Assembly: GCF_003732275.1 (NCBI RefSeq)
Contig: NZ_MOBM01000038.1
Span: 310,001 to 374,000, forward strand
DNA: 64,000 nt
Source: Pseudomonas frederiksbergensis
Lineage (GTDB): Bacteria > Pseudomonadota > Gammaproteobacteria > Pseudomonadales > Pseudomonadaceae
Reading direction: 5' to 3'
This document shows positions 56,501 to 64,000 of the stretch, piece by piece. Position numbers and translations under genes: made by a program. The notes under the pieces were generated by a model. That model had not been told where the DNA came from, searched no databases, and worked only from the letters and a program-made list of their open reading frames with translations. Position 1 is the stretch's first letter. Each line of letters begins with the position of its first letter.

Positions 56501-56995
56501 TCAGCCGCGCTCGCGGGGAATCAGGCTCTGCAGCTGCTGCGCCAGGAAGTTCGCATCGAAGGCAAAGGTGTCCGGGTCTTTCAAGCCATTGGTCTTGCGC
56601 CACTGCCAACTGCTGGAGGGCGGCAGGCACACCAGCGAAATGCTGCCATAACGCGCCGCGGTCAAGCCCATCACTGCCAGGGAAATCTGCCCACCCGCGC
56701 CCATCACGTCCGGCACAAACTCCACCGGTTTACCGGCGATCACAATGGACAGTTTCTCGGTCTTGAACGTCGACGTCTCAAGCGGCACGCTCGGCCCGGA
56801 CGCGACATACGCCTCGCGGCTCACTTCCAACAGATTCGGCGTCAGGACCGGCGCCAGCCACTGCTGGATCTGATCGAACAACTCACCAATGCGCGTCGCC
56901 CACACGGCCGATTGCGACTCAAACAGTTGCTTCTTGTGCGCTTCGCTATCTGCATAGTGGCGAAGCATCTCGCCCAGTTGCTGTACATCGTCCAT
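56501..56995 (-). CDS. Conserved-looking protein of unknown function
   Basis: A 164-residue soluble protein. Residues ~1-50 (MDDVQQLGEMLRHYADSEAHKKQLFESQ...RIGELFDQIQQWL) are likely amphipathic helices, followed by a beta-rich part (KLSIVIAGKPVEFVPDVMG, RYGSISLVCLPPSSSWQWRKT). There is no signal peptide. AAAGGA precedes the ATG at 56995. Codon use is normal for the neighbourhood, so the gene is probably real. I do not recognise the family. Confidence 0.65.
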   Translation of the reverse strand: MDDVQQLGEMLRHYADSEAHKKQLFESQSAVWATRIGELFDQIQQWLAPVLTPNLLEVSREAYVASGPSVPLETSTFKTEKLSIVIAGKPVEFVPDVMGAGGQISLAVMGLTAARYGSISLVCLPPSSSWQWRKTNGLKDPDTFAFDANFLAQQLQSLIPRERG

Positions 56996-57229
56996 TGCGG
57001 TGTTCCTTTGGTTGAAGCGGTGCTGCGGACTTTGAGCATGGCAGATGCCGACCGCTCGCGTACAGAAAAGGTGCGAACGGCTACAGAGTCTCGGTAGATG
57101 AAAAAGCACCATGACACTTCACCGAAAGATGAACGGTACAGTTGATTTTCGCTGGTATCCGCCGTTGGACAAACGGAAACTCCCTTCAGGCCTGCCCTAT
57201 CAACACAGGCCATAGCCTGAGGAAATCCA

Positions 57230-57922
57230 ATGCGCACCATCGGCCTTATCGGCGGCATGAGCTGGGAGTCCAGCGCCGAGTATTACCGTCTCATCAACCA
57301 GCAGGTACGTGATCGCCTCGGGCCGTTGCGCTCGGCGAAATTGCTGATGTACAGCGTCGACTTCGGCCCTGTCGAACAGGCCCAGCATGCCGGGCGCTGG
57401 GACGACGCTGCGGCGATCCTGGTGGATGCAGCCCAGCGTCTGGAAGCGGGTGGCGCCGAGTGCGTGGTGCTGTGTACCAATACCATGCACAAGGTGGCCG
57501 GGCAGATTCAGGCAGCGATCGATATTCCGTTCCTGCACATTGCCGACCCGGCCGGCCAAGCGGCACTGGACGCTGGCGCGCTGCGAGTGGGTTTGCTGGG
57601 CACCGCGTTCACCATGGAACAGGACTTTCTCAAGGAGCGTCTGACGGCCAAAGGCCTGACGGTGCTGGTGCCGGAAGCCGAAGAGCGCCAAGCCGTGCAT
57701 CGGATCATCTATGACGAGTTGTGCGTCGGGGTGATCAGCGAGGCCTCACGCCAGGTCTATCAACGGGTGATCGAATCGCTGACCGAACGCGGCGCCCAGG
57801 CGATCATTCTCGGCTGTACCGAAATCGGCCTGCTGATCAAACCCGAGCACAGCGCCCTGCCCTTGCTCGACACCACCGAACTGCATGCGCAGGCGGCGGT
57901 GGCGTTCGCGCTGGGCGACTGA
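57230..57922 (+). CDS. Aspartate/glutamate racemase family protein
   Basis: A 230-residue amino-acid racemase of the YgeA type: MRTIGLIGGMSWESSAEYYRLIN (split here by the strand end), the two catalytic Cys at 82 (LCTNTMH) and 196 (LGCTEIGLL), and DTTELHAQAAV at the end. It is PLP-independent, using the Cys pair to move a proton at the alpha carbon. The preferred amino acid is not clear; YgeA acts on several. It appears to be a single-gene unit. Confidence 0.88.
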   Translation: MRTIGLIGGMSWESSAEYYRLINQQVRDRLGPLRSAKLLMYSVDFGPVEQAQHAGRWDDAAAILVDAAQRLEAGGAECVVLCTNTMHKVAGQIQAAIDIPFLHIADPAGQAALDAGALRVGLLGTAFTMEQDFLKERLTAKGLTVLVPEAEERQAVHRIIYDELCVGVISEASRQVYQRVIESLTERGAQAIILGCTEIGLLIKPEHSALPLLDTTELHAQAAVAFALGD

Positions 57923-57948
57923 CTCGCACAGGATTTTCGTCGCTCAAA

Positions 57949-58476
57949 TTACCGGCATTGGGCCTCGGGCATGCGACGCAGGCGCGCCATGCTCAGGGTA
58001 TCGACCAGCCGGCCGTCACGCACGGCGTAATCGCGAAACAGGCCTTCGGTCTCGAAACCGAATTTCTGGTACAGACCGATGGCCGCTTCATTGTCGGCGT
58101 ACACCGAGAGTTCGACCCGTTGCAGGTTCATCCAGTTGTCGGCGACGTCCAGCGCTGCTGCCAGCAGTTTCGAGCCGACGCCCTTGCCCTGCCACGCCAC
58201 GGCGACCCCCATGCCGAAGCTGCCGGCGTGGCTGCGGCGGATTCGCGAAAACTGCTCAAGGCCAATGTTGCCGATGACCGCTCCCTGGTGCAGCGCCACC
58301 AGTTTCACTGCCCGCTCGTTGTCCGCCATCAGCCGTTGGCGCCAGACCTCGGTGGACTGAAACGGCATCTGCAGCACCTGCCGTGCCACGGCCGGGTCGT
58401 TGTAGAGCGCGGTGATGCCCTCGATGTGGGATTCGTTGAAGCGTTCGAGGTGAATGGCGGGGTCGTGGTCGGGCAT
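57949..58476 (-). CDS. GNAT-family N-acetyltransferase
   Basis: A 175-residue GNAT acetyltransferase. The acetyl-CoA loop is in GMGVAVAWQGKGVGSKLLAAAL (Q-G-K-G-V-G), followed by RVELSVYADNEAAIGLYQKFGFETEG, the RimJ/RimL-like end. The acceptor is unknown. The ATG at 58476 begins a good domain; AAGGA lies 11 bases upstream. It converges with the racemase gene. Confidence 0.85.
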   Translation of the reverse strand: MPDHDPAIHLERFNESHIEGITALYNDPAVARQVLQMPFQSTEVWRQRLMADNERAVKLVALHQGAVIGNIGLEQFSRIRRSHAGSFGMGVAVAWQGKGVGSKLLAAALDVADNWMNLQRVELSVYADNEAAIGLYQKFGFETEGLFRDYAVRDGRLVDTLSMARLRRMPEAQCR

Positions 58477-58805
58477 GACGGTGTTCGTCCTTGATCGGTG
58501 TGTGGCTGACCACTCTAAACCGCACGCCCTCTGCGTGGCGATAACAATTGAAGGTGTATCCACCTGTGGCGAGGGGGCTTGCCCCCGTTCGGCTGCGTAG
58601 CAGTCGTAAACCCGGAAAATGCGATTTATCAGATACAACCGGGTTGAATGATTTTGGGGCTGCTGCGCAGCCCAACGGGGGCAAGCCCCCTCGCCACAAA
58701 TGAGCGGGGTCAGTCATTGCGGCCCCATCATCAGACGTTCACACAAGCGCAATACAGTAACGCGGATTGATTTCTCGCCCCTTCAATCTGTGAGCCGAAT
58801 ACGTA
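58477..58805. other. Intergenic region before the GNAT-desaturase unit
   Basis: A 329-base gap with a family B-variant REP pair (58565-58698). The stretch from 58700 to 58805 should hold the promoter of the downstream unit; no clear -35/-10 or ribosome-binding site was found. Confidence 0.5.
58565..58698. repeat. REP pair (family B variant, inverted)
   Basis: TGTGGCGAGGGGGCTTGCCC and its reverse complement, with inner GCGTAGCAG and GCTGCGCAGC elements. The G-to-A difference from other family B arms is compensated on the partner arm, so pairing is kept. Confidence 0.83.
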
Positions 58806-59600
58806 ATGTTGCCTGTTGCCGAGATAGAAGCCGCCTTGAAAAACGGGATTGCAAAGATCCCTGATCGTTACGCTGGCAGCAATGAAGTGGGGGCCTACTG
58901 CCCCACTAACGACGTTGAGATCAACGTTCGATTTCTAACGCCAGCTGACATTCCCTCGGTGCTTGAACTTGAGCAAAGGAAGTGGGAAGACGATCAGCGC
59001 GCCGAAGCCTCCATGCTGGCGTCACGGATCGCCTCTTTCCCGGCATTGAGTATCGGCGCTTTTTGCACTCGCACGGGGACTGCGCTGGCGTCGTTGTTCA
59101 TGAAACCTACCCGGCACGACAGCATACGCAAGTGCCCGACATGGGCAGACTGTGCAAGAAAACAGGACGGCGAGGAGTCCGCAAAAACCGGTGTGTTGTT
59201 TGGCATCAGCCTGAGCAGTATTGATCCGAAAGCGGTGCAAGCGATTTTCGAGTTCTTTTGGCCCCATGCGCTGAAGGCGGGATGGTCAGACATCTATCTT
59301 GGCTCGCCGGTCCCGGGTCTTCGTCATTGGGCCTCGCAGAATCCTGATCTTCCAGTAGCGCAGTATGTGCGAGGTGAACGCAAGGGCCTGCCGCTGGATC
59401 CGCAACTGCGGTTTTACTTCAAAAAAGGCTTTCGCAAGATCGTCGCCATCAACGACAACTATTTCCCGCATGAGCCTTCGCTGGATGTCGGCGTGCTGAT
59501 CGTAGGTAAAGTGCCGCTCTCCGGCCTTTCCTTCATATGGAAGAGAGTTCCACTGCCCTGGCTGCAGCGCATGAAAAAACTGTGCTCCGTGTGCTTGTGA
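58806..59600 (+). CDS. GNAT-fold acyltransferase of the YhcX-like subgroup
   Basis: A 264-residue protein. The GNAT fold starts near 37 (INVRFLTPADIPSVLELEQRKW), and the C-terminal half carries LGSPVPGLRHWASQNPDLPVAQYV, DPQLRFYFKKGFRKIVAI and NYFPHEPSLDVGVLI. This pattern is that of the GNAT domains fused to nitrilases in YhcX-type proteins, here without the nitrilase. It has an unusual Cys pair (KCPTWADCARK). Its base composition is lower in GC than its neighbours. The start lacks a clear ribosome-binding site. It overlaps the desaturase gene by four bases and is likely to transfer an acyl group, but its donor and acceptor are unknown. Confidence 0.65.
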   Translation: MLPVAEIEAALKNGIAKIPDRYAGSNEVGAYCPTNDVEINVRFLTPADIPSVLELEQRKWEDDQRAEASMLASRIASFPALSIGAFCTRTGTALASLFMKPTRHDSIRKCPTWADCARKQDGEESAKTGVLFGISLSSIDPKAVQAIFEFFWPHALKAGWSDIYLGSPVPGLRHWASQNPDLPVAQYVRGERKGLPLDPQLRFYFKKGFRKIVAINDNYFPHEPSLDVGVLIVGKVPLSGLSFIWKRVPLPWLQRMKKLCSVCL

Positions 59601-60484
59601 ACGCCTCTCTGACAAAAGCGCAGCACGTCGATGCCGGCTCGCGCTCCAACCTGCCCAGCTATCTGTTCATGGCCCTGTGCGTCTTGAATACGGCCGCGAT
59701 TGCCTGGTTGGCTGCGCACGCGGGGTATGGATGGCTGGCCGTTGCTCCGCTGATCGTGCTCCAGGCGATCCTGATGATTGGTGTTCAGGAGATCAAGCAT
59801 CAGGCTGTGCATCGTCAGTTTCTCGTTGGCACGCGTCTCAATGATGCAGTGGGTGTGTTCGCGGCTGCCATTTTCGCCGCCAACTTCGTCGGCTACCGCT
59901 ACTTTCACCTCGAACACCACCGCAAAACCTGCCAGGCCGATGATCCCGAAGGGCTGATGTACGAACAGACATGGCGGACACGCCTGATCAGCCTGCTGGG
60001 TGCAGCGGAGCAACTATGGGTTACCGTCACCACCAATATTATTTCCCGACGCTACACACCCCCTCGCGCGGTCTGGCGCTGGCGCTGGAACAATGCCTTG
60101 ATCGTCGTTTTCGTTGCAGTGCTGGGGTTAGGCATCCATGAGGTGCCTCGACAAATTGTGTGCGCCTATCTGCTCCCGTATTGCCTTTTTGCCTGGATGG
60201 ATTTCTGGCTGACGCAGGCCGAGCACTATGGCGTGCCGATCTCGGCTCAAGGCTCGCGCCGCGCACCCGCTGACATCACGACGGATTTATACCTGCCAAG
60301 GCCTCTGTCCTGGCTCATCCTGAATCGCTCGCTGCATCGCATTCACCACCACGCGCCGGCGACCCGCTGGTTCCATGCGTACGCTCAATCGAGGGCTCTG
60401 GCCAAACGCAAGCCAGGTGGCGTGACGGACCTGCCCACCTTCTTTGCAACCTGGATGCGACTCGGTCCCCGACTCTGGAAGTAA
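59597..60484 (+). CDS. Membrane fatty-acid desaturase family protein
   Basis: A 295-residue di-iron membrane oxygenase/desaturase. The three His boxes are intact: HQAVH (68-72), HLEHH (104-108) and HRIHHH (247-252), with an extra His in AEHYG (210). Four hydrophobic segments lie in ~20-62, ~82-98, ~165-182 and ~186-205. The start used is GTG at 59597, overlapping the upstream stop as GTGA; ATG at 59537 would give 315 residues and a 64-base overlap. It should desaturate or hydroxylate an acyl chain in the membrane. It is part of a three-gene unit with the PF10118-like gene. Confidence 0.8.
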   Translation: MNASLTKAQHVDAGSRSNLPSYLFMALCVLNTAAIAWLAAHAGYGWLAVAPLIVLQAILMIGVQEIKHQAVHRQFLVGTRLNDAVGVFAAAIFAANFVGYRYFHLEHHRKTCQADDPEGLMYEQTWRTRLISLLGAAEQLWVTVTTNIISRRYTPPRAVWRWRWNNALIVVFVAVLGLGIHEVPRQIVCAYLLPYCLFAWMDFWLTQAEHYGVPISAQGSRRAPADITTDLYLPRPLSWLILNRSLHRIHHHAPATRWFHAYAQSRALAKRKPGGVTDLPTFFATWMRLGPRLWK

Positions 60485-60487
60485 GCC

Positions 60488-61246
60488 ATGACAGACGCAC
60501 CTATCGAACCGCGGCGCGCAAAGATTGCCGAGGCCGACATCTTCAAGCCCTTCTGGAACGACACATCGATCAAGACCTATCTGTTCGATGCCTGTTCGGT
60601 ACTGCTTCCTGCCGGTGAGCAATTCGTGATTTCGGTGGTGGAGTCATCTGCGTTGCGGTTGCAACAAACGTCGGCGCTTGCCGAACATTCGCGCAGTTTC
60701 GTGGCAGAGGAACGGGCCCACCAGCGAGCGCACAGGCTGTACAACCAGCAACTGGAAACCCAGGGGTTTGAAGTCAAGAAGTTCGAGCACATGATCGAAA
60801 AAGATCTCGAGGCTCTTCAGTCGAAATTGTCACTCAATGCGCAACTGGCATTGGCTGCTGCGTTCGAGCACGTGACGGCTGTCATGTCCGCTGCCGCCTT
60901 GCGCAGAAACGGCTTGCTCTCGGTCAAGGAGTCACCACAGACCCGCCTGTGGCGATGGCATTGCGCTGAAGAAGTGGCGCACCAGCACGTCACCACGGAC
61001 CTGGCGCGGTCGCTGGGCATACCCTATTGGCAGCGGATTCTCTATTTCCTGGCAGCATCGGGGCTCATGGCGTTCGATGTCATTCGCCACATGCACAGTT
61101 TTGCCCGCCTCGACATCGCCCGCGGCCGCGTCAGCTCGAAGGAAGTACGGCGTGCCGTGGGCAGCTTGCTGTTTCGCGATGGCGCCAACCTGGCATTGAT
61201 GGCAATCGGATGGGCCGCCTACTTTCTTCCGCTGAAAAAAAGTTAA
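60488..61246 (+). CDS. PF10118-type predicted metal-dependent protein
   Basis: A 252-residue all-helical protein of the PF10118 group, with ferritin-like carboxylate and His positions: GEQF (Glu44), FVAEERAHQ (Glu74, Glu75, His78), AFEHVTAV and WHCAEEVAHQHV. These would form a di-iron site, though the family is named only as predicted hydrolases. One or two hydrophobic helices lie near ~185-202 and ~238-247. It starts three bases after the desaturase stop. The combination with a desaturase suggests a shared lipid substrate. The reaction is not known. Confidence 0.75.
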   Translation: MTDAPIEPRRAKIAEADIFKPFWNDTSIKTYLFDACSVLLPAGEQFVISVVESSALRLQQTSALAEHSRSFVAEERAHQRAHRLYNQQLETQGFEVKKFEHMIEKDLEALQSKLSLNAQLALAAAFEHVTAVMSAAALRRNGLLSVKESPQTRLWRWHCAEEVAHQHVTTDLARSLGIPYWQRILYFLAASGLMAFDVIRHMHSFARLDIARGRVSSKEVRRAVGSLLFRDGANLALMAIGWAAYFLPLKKS

Positions 61247-61427
61247 GAGGTCAGCCCGATAAAAGAGCGGCAAGGCTGGACGGTTGAGGCGCCAACCACC
61301 TGCTAGAGTAAAAAGCATATCAATCGACTATCCAGCACCGGAGTCGTGCGCTGCCACCTGGCTTTCGACTTGTGAAACGACGTTATTGGCCGGACTGAAT
61401 GTCACCTTCGGAAATGAGGAAATTTCT

Positions 61428-61577
61428 ATGAAAGGTTTGCTTCGCGTCGCAGGATTCAGCTTGATGGCGCTTTTCGCAAGTTGTGGTGTCGGTGCTCAGA
61501 CCGTGCACAGTCATGCGGCGCCGCCTGCCTTCACCGCCACAGCGGCCGATATCCAAGGGGATAGTCAAAGAAATTGA
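61428..61577 (+). CDS. Small secreted peptide, function unknown
   Basis: A 49-residue frame: a signal peptide (MKGLLRVAGFSLMALFASCGVGA) followed by a short mature peptide QTVHSHAAPPAFTATAAD. GAGGAAA lies eight bases before the ATG. Cleavage after VGA by signal peptidase I is likely, and the Cys in FASC is a weak lipobox. It lies 181 bases after the PF10118-like gene on the same strand, so it might belong to the same unit. Confidence 0.5.
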   Translation: MKGLLRVAGFSLMALFASCGVGAQTVHSHAAPPAFTATAADIQGDSQRN

Positions 61578-61579
61578 TC

Positions 61580-61691
61580 GTTCCCATGTTCCACGCAGGC
61601 GTGGGAACGGGCTTGCTCGTGAAAGGCGACCTGCACAGTCGATATTGATGTCGAATGTGATGGCCTCTTCGCGAGCAAGCCCGCTCCCACA
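61580..61691. repeat. Degenerate REP pair with extra hairpin
   Basis: The left arm GTGGGAACGGGCTTGCTCGT (61611 onward) carries two changes from family A variant; the right arm GCGAGCAAGCCCGCTCCCAC is standard. A small GTTCCCA/TGGGAAC hairpin (61580-61608) precedes it. Confidence 0.7.
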
Positions 61692-61703
61692 TTTGAACTG
61701 TGG

Positions 61704-62684
61704 CTACCCTTCAAACCACTCCCGCCGCTCGTTGAAGGTGTTGTGGATCAGTTCGACGATTCCCTGCACCTCGGCCTCATTCCGGGAGTCGGCATTGACC
61801 GCCATCCACACCTGGCGCTGCATCGGTTGCTTGAAGAGCCCGGGCAATGCCATCAGCCCCCGGTCGAATTGGCTCATGTAGTGCGGCAACAAACCGATGC
61901 AGGCGCTGCAACGGATCATCTCCAGCATCAGCTCATAGGAATGCAACTGCACCACCCCTGCCAGGCGCTGCTCCACCAGACTGTTCCATGGGCCAAAAGC
62001 GGTGACCTGACGGTCGTGTTGCCATTGCACCAGCATGAAATCGGCCAGGTCACCCAGGCTGTCCGGCCGCGCCGCGACCCGTGAATAGCGTTTGGCGATG
62101 TGCGGCAGATAGTCCAGCCGTGCCAGACGCTGGGGTTCGCTGATGGCGAAACTGGGGCCTGGCAACGGCGAATCGGTGCCCGCCAGCCACACCACCACAT
62201 CGGCACTGATCGCTCGCAGGGACAGTTCGCTGTCCAGGGAGATGATGTCCAGACGCACACTGGCGTTGCGCCGCAGCAGCGAGACCAGATCGCGGCCGAG
62301 GATGTGGTGCAGGATTGATTCGGCCACGGCCAGGCGAATCAAGGGCTGTTCGATCACTGGCAACTTGCGTTCATGGGCCAAGGCAATCAACTGCGCCTGA
62401 AACTGCAAGCCGTCACGACTGAGGGCAAAGCCATTGCCCGAATGGCTGAACAGCGAACACTGCAATTGCGCCTCAAGTTGCGCCAATTGTTTACGCAACT
62501 GGGTCGACTTGATGTTGAGGCTGCGGGCCGCTTGCATGAAACAGCCGCAACGGGCACTGACCCGGAAAGACTGCACCAGCACCGGATCGATTCTGGCCGC
62601 CAGCGTGTGCAAGGATTCGCGCTGTTTTACGGGCCTGCGGTACTCGGCCACACCCTGACGCCCGGTGGATTCCATGAATGACAT
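61704..62684 (-). CDS. LysR-family transcriptional regulator
   Basis: A 326-residue LysR regulator with a ~30-residue leader before the HTH (SFRVSARCGCFMQAARSLNIKSTQLRKQLAQLE, broken by the turn) and an effector domain at ~115-320. GGGAG lies seven bases before the ATG at 62684, so the leader is probably translated. The HTH has an unusual Cys pair (RCGCF), which could be redox-sensitive, but this is a guess. Its target is not obvious; the gene upstream on the minus strand is AhpD-like with a 270-base gap. Confidence 0.82.
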   Translation of the reverse strand: MSFMESTGRQGVAEYRRPVKQRESLHTLAARIDPVLVQSFRVSARCGCFMQAARSLNIKSTQLRKQLAQLEAQLQCSLFSHSGNGFALSRDGLQFQAQLIALAHERKLPVIEQPLIRLAVAESILHHILGRDLVSLLRRNASVRLDIISLDSELSLRAISADVVVWLAGTDSPLPGPSFAISEPQRLARLDYLPHIAKRYSRVAARPDSLGDLADFMLVQWQHDRQVTAFGPWNSLVEQRLAGVVQLHSYELMLEMIRCSACIGLLPHYMSQFDRGLMALPGLFKQPMQRQVWMAVNADSRNEAEVQGIVELIHNTFNERREWFEG

Positions 62685-62833
62685 TGATGACTCCCTGTCG
62701 ATCTGTCCTTGTACGTTTCATCCTGCTGATCGTTCATGAACCTGATGTGACAGCCGGGTAAAAATTGAATCAACTGCCTGATACCTGCAGGAGCGAGCGG
62801 TGCGGCGATCCGACTTGCCCGCGAAGGCGGTGC

Positions 62834-62938
62834 GTAGGAACTGCCGAAGGCTGCGATCTTTTGATTTTGGCTTTGTTGATTGATCGAGGGTATAGGCAAG
62901 GGCAAGATCAAAAGATCGCAGCCTTCGGCAGCTCCTAC
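62834..62938. repeat. Long inverted repeat (family C)
   Basis: A 32-base arm beginning GTAGGAACTGCCGAAGGCTG (62834-62865) pairs with 62907-62938 at 31 of 32 positions, around a 41-base loop. It has no sequence in common with families A and B. Confidence 0.85.
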
Positions 62939-62954
62939 AGGGTTTGCGCTTGAA

Positions 62955-63395
62955 TCAACCGCTGGGCATTTGCCGAAAGCTCACCGCCAGGCGATTCCAG
63001 CTATTGATGGTGCTGACGGCCATCGTCAGGTCGACCAGTTCACCTTCGCTGAACTGCTCCCGGGCCACTGCGTAAACATCGTCCGGTACGTGGCTTTCCG
63101 AAAGCAGGGTTACCGCTTCGGTCCAGGCCAGGGCCGCCCGCTCCCGAGGGTTGAAGAAGTTGCTGTCGCGCCAGACCACGATCGCATACAGCCGACGATC
63201 GCTCTCACCGAAGCGGCGCGCGTCCACCGAGTGCATGTCGGTGCAAAAGGCGCAGCCATTGAGCTGCGAGGCGCGGATTTTGATCAGGTTCAGCAAGGCC
63301 GGTTCAATGCTCAGATCGCGGGTCAAGGCCTCCATGGCGATCATGGCTTTCATCGCTTTGGGGGATGCGCTGTAGTAATCAAGACGGGCGTTCAT
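62955..63395 (-). CDS. AhpD-like carboxymuconolactone decarboxylase family protein
   Basis: A 146-residue alkylhydroperoxidase D-like protein. The redox pair Cys48/Cys51 and following His are in NGCAFCTDMHSVDARRFGE, the standard C-x-x-C-x3-H motif. Such small CMD proteins act as peroxidases or in detoxification of reactive compounds. It is divergent from a MocR regulator gene at 63600, which may control it. Confidence 0.87.
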   Translation of the reverse strand: MNARLDYYSASPKAMKAMIAMEALTRDLSIEPALLNLIKIRASQLNGCAFCTDMHSVDARRFGESDRRLYAIVVWRDSNFFNPRERAALAWTEAVTLLSESHVPDDVYAVAREQFSEGELVDLTMAVSTINSWNRLAVSFRQMPSG

Positions 63396-63599
63396 GGGGC
63401 GACCTCGTGGATCGGATCAGTGCCTCCACACTAGCCGCCGATGCACCCGCGTTACAGACCCAATTCAGCGAAAAAACAATGGACCGCCCGGCAGCAGGCC
63501 AATCGCAGGTTTTTCGCCCACGCAACTTCTGCGCAGCCGTTCATGCGGGTAATCTGGCGCGACGCACAGTCGCCTAAACCGCCCAGGAGCCCCGCCGGT

Positions 63600-64000
63600 A
63601 TGGAACTTCATGTTGTCATCAACGGCCGCAAGGACCTGGCAGGCCAGTTGTACCGGCAACTGCGCGATGCCATTGAGTCCGGTCGCCTGACAGCCGGGAC
63701 GCAGCTGCCGCCCAGCCGCTTGCTGGCCGAACAACTGGGGATTTCGCGCAAGACCATTTCCGACACGTATGCACAACTGACCTATGAGAACTTCCTCACC
63801 GGGGTGATCGGCAAGGGCACTTACGTCAATGCCCGTCCGGCAAAAATCGTCCACAAGCAGAGCCATTCGGAGCTGGCGAGCTTTGATGTCATCGAACGCT
63901 GGCGCAGCCTGCCGACATTCTTGCGCCACCCGACGCTGGAAGGCTCGTTGCGTTACGAGTTCATCGGTGGCGCCACCAGCAAGGGCCAGTTTCCGCAGGA
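63600..64000 (+). CDS. MocR/GntR-family regulator, 5' part (runs off window)
   Basis: The first 133 residues are visible. A GntR winged helix (~8-80: LAGQLYRQLRDAIESGRL, LPPSRLLAEQLGISRKTISDTYAQLTYENFL) is followed by a linker into what should be an aminotransferase-fold domain (ERWRSLPTFLRHPTLEGSL), which fits the MocR/PdxR group. AGGAG lies 10 bases before the ATG. It is divergent from the AhpD-like gene across 204 bases. Confidence 0.85.
   Translation, partial: MELHVVINGRKDLAGQLYRQLRDAIESGRLTAGTQLPPSRLLAEQLGISRKTISDTYAQLTYENFLTGVIGKGTYVNARPAKIVHKQSHSELASFDVIERWRSLPTFLRHPTLEGSLRYEFIGGATSKGQFPQ

Overview
This window is chromosomal DNA from a Pseudomonas of the fluorescens group. The evidence is high GC, a PvdQ-type acylase, the GlgE/TreS-Mak/TreY/TreZ glucan genes in Pseudomonas order, a Mux-type efflux operon, an orphan cbb3 oxidase subunit, and many REP palindromes of the type common in this group (GTGGGAGCGAGCCTGCTCGC). 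I saw no rRNA, tRNA, CRISPR array, phage or insertion sequence.

Layout. 1-3.8 kb: the end of a FecR-type anti-sigma gene, the pyoverdine acylase pvdQ and a small Fur-like winged-helix protein. 3.9-9.3 kb: a tiny lipoprotein, a LysR regulator divergent from an aldo/keto reductase, a DUF411 protein with a YqaA-like membrane protein, an alpha/beta hydrolase and a D-2-hydroxyacid dehydrogenase. 9.9-24.5 kb (+): glgA-treZ-malQ-treY-DUF2934-glgX, then a PIG-L deacetylase-like gene, an endonuclease/exonuclease/phosphatase-fold gene and a stand-alone autotransporter barrel. 24.7-32.4 kb (-): glgE, a treS-maltokinase fusion and glgB. The two arms converge and together carry the trehalose and alpha-glucan interconversion route. 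TreS-Mak makes maltose-1-phosphate from trehalose, GlgE polymerises it, and GlgB branches the product. GlgX, MalQ, TreY and TreZ trim the glucan and return it to trehalose. No glgC, glgP or otsAB is present in the window.

32.6-40.1 kb: a proline-rich peptide, an MgtC-like membrane protein, a small DUF3203-like protein, a CcoG-like ferredoxin, a MocR regulator, a short-chain dehydrogenase and an MHYT-GGDEF-EAL c-di-GMP protein. 40.4-49.6 kb (-): muxA-muxB-muxC-opmB. 49.8-52 kb: tpx, a YciI-family protein and a DUF3313 lipoprotein. 52.1-56.4 kb: a siroheme sulfite/nitrite reductase with a DUF934 partner, divergent from an orphan ccoN and a tiny CcoQ-like gene. These two genes pairs, with the CcoG-like and MocR genes 17-19 kb away, match the P. 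aeruginosa PA4129-PA4134 cluster (linked there to cyanide adaptation), but split into two blocks. A bipartite motif with constant 17-bp spacing sits upstream of all three transcription units and is a good candidate MocR operator.

56.5-64 kb: an unknown protein, an Asp/Glu-racemase family protein, a GNAT acetyltransferase, and a compact unit of GNAT protein, fatty-acid desaturase and PF10118-type protein, which is the best candidate here for an undescribed function. The window ends with a LysR regulator, an AhpD-like protein and the start of a second MocR regulator. REP palindromes of at least three sequence families lie in most gaps between transcription units.
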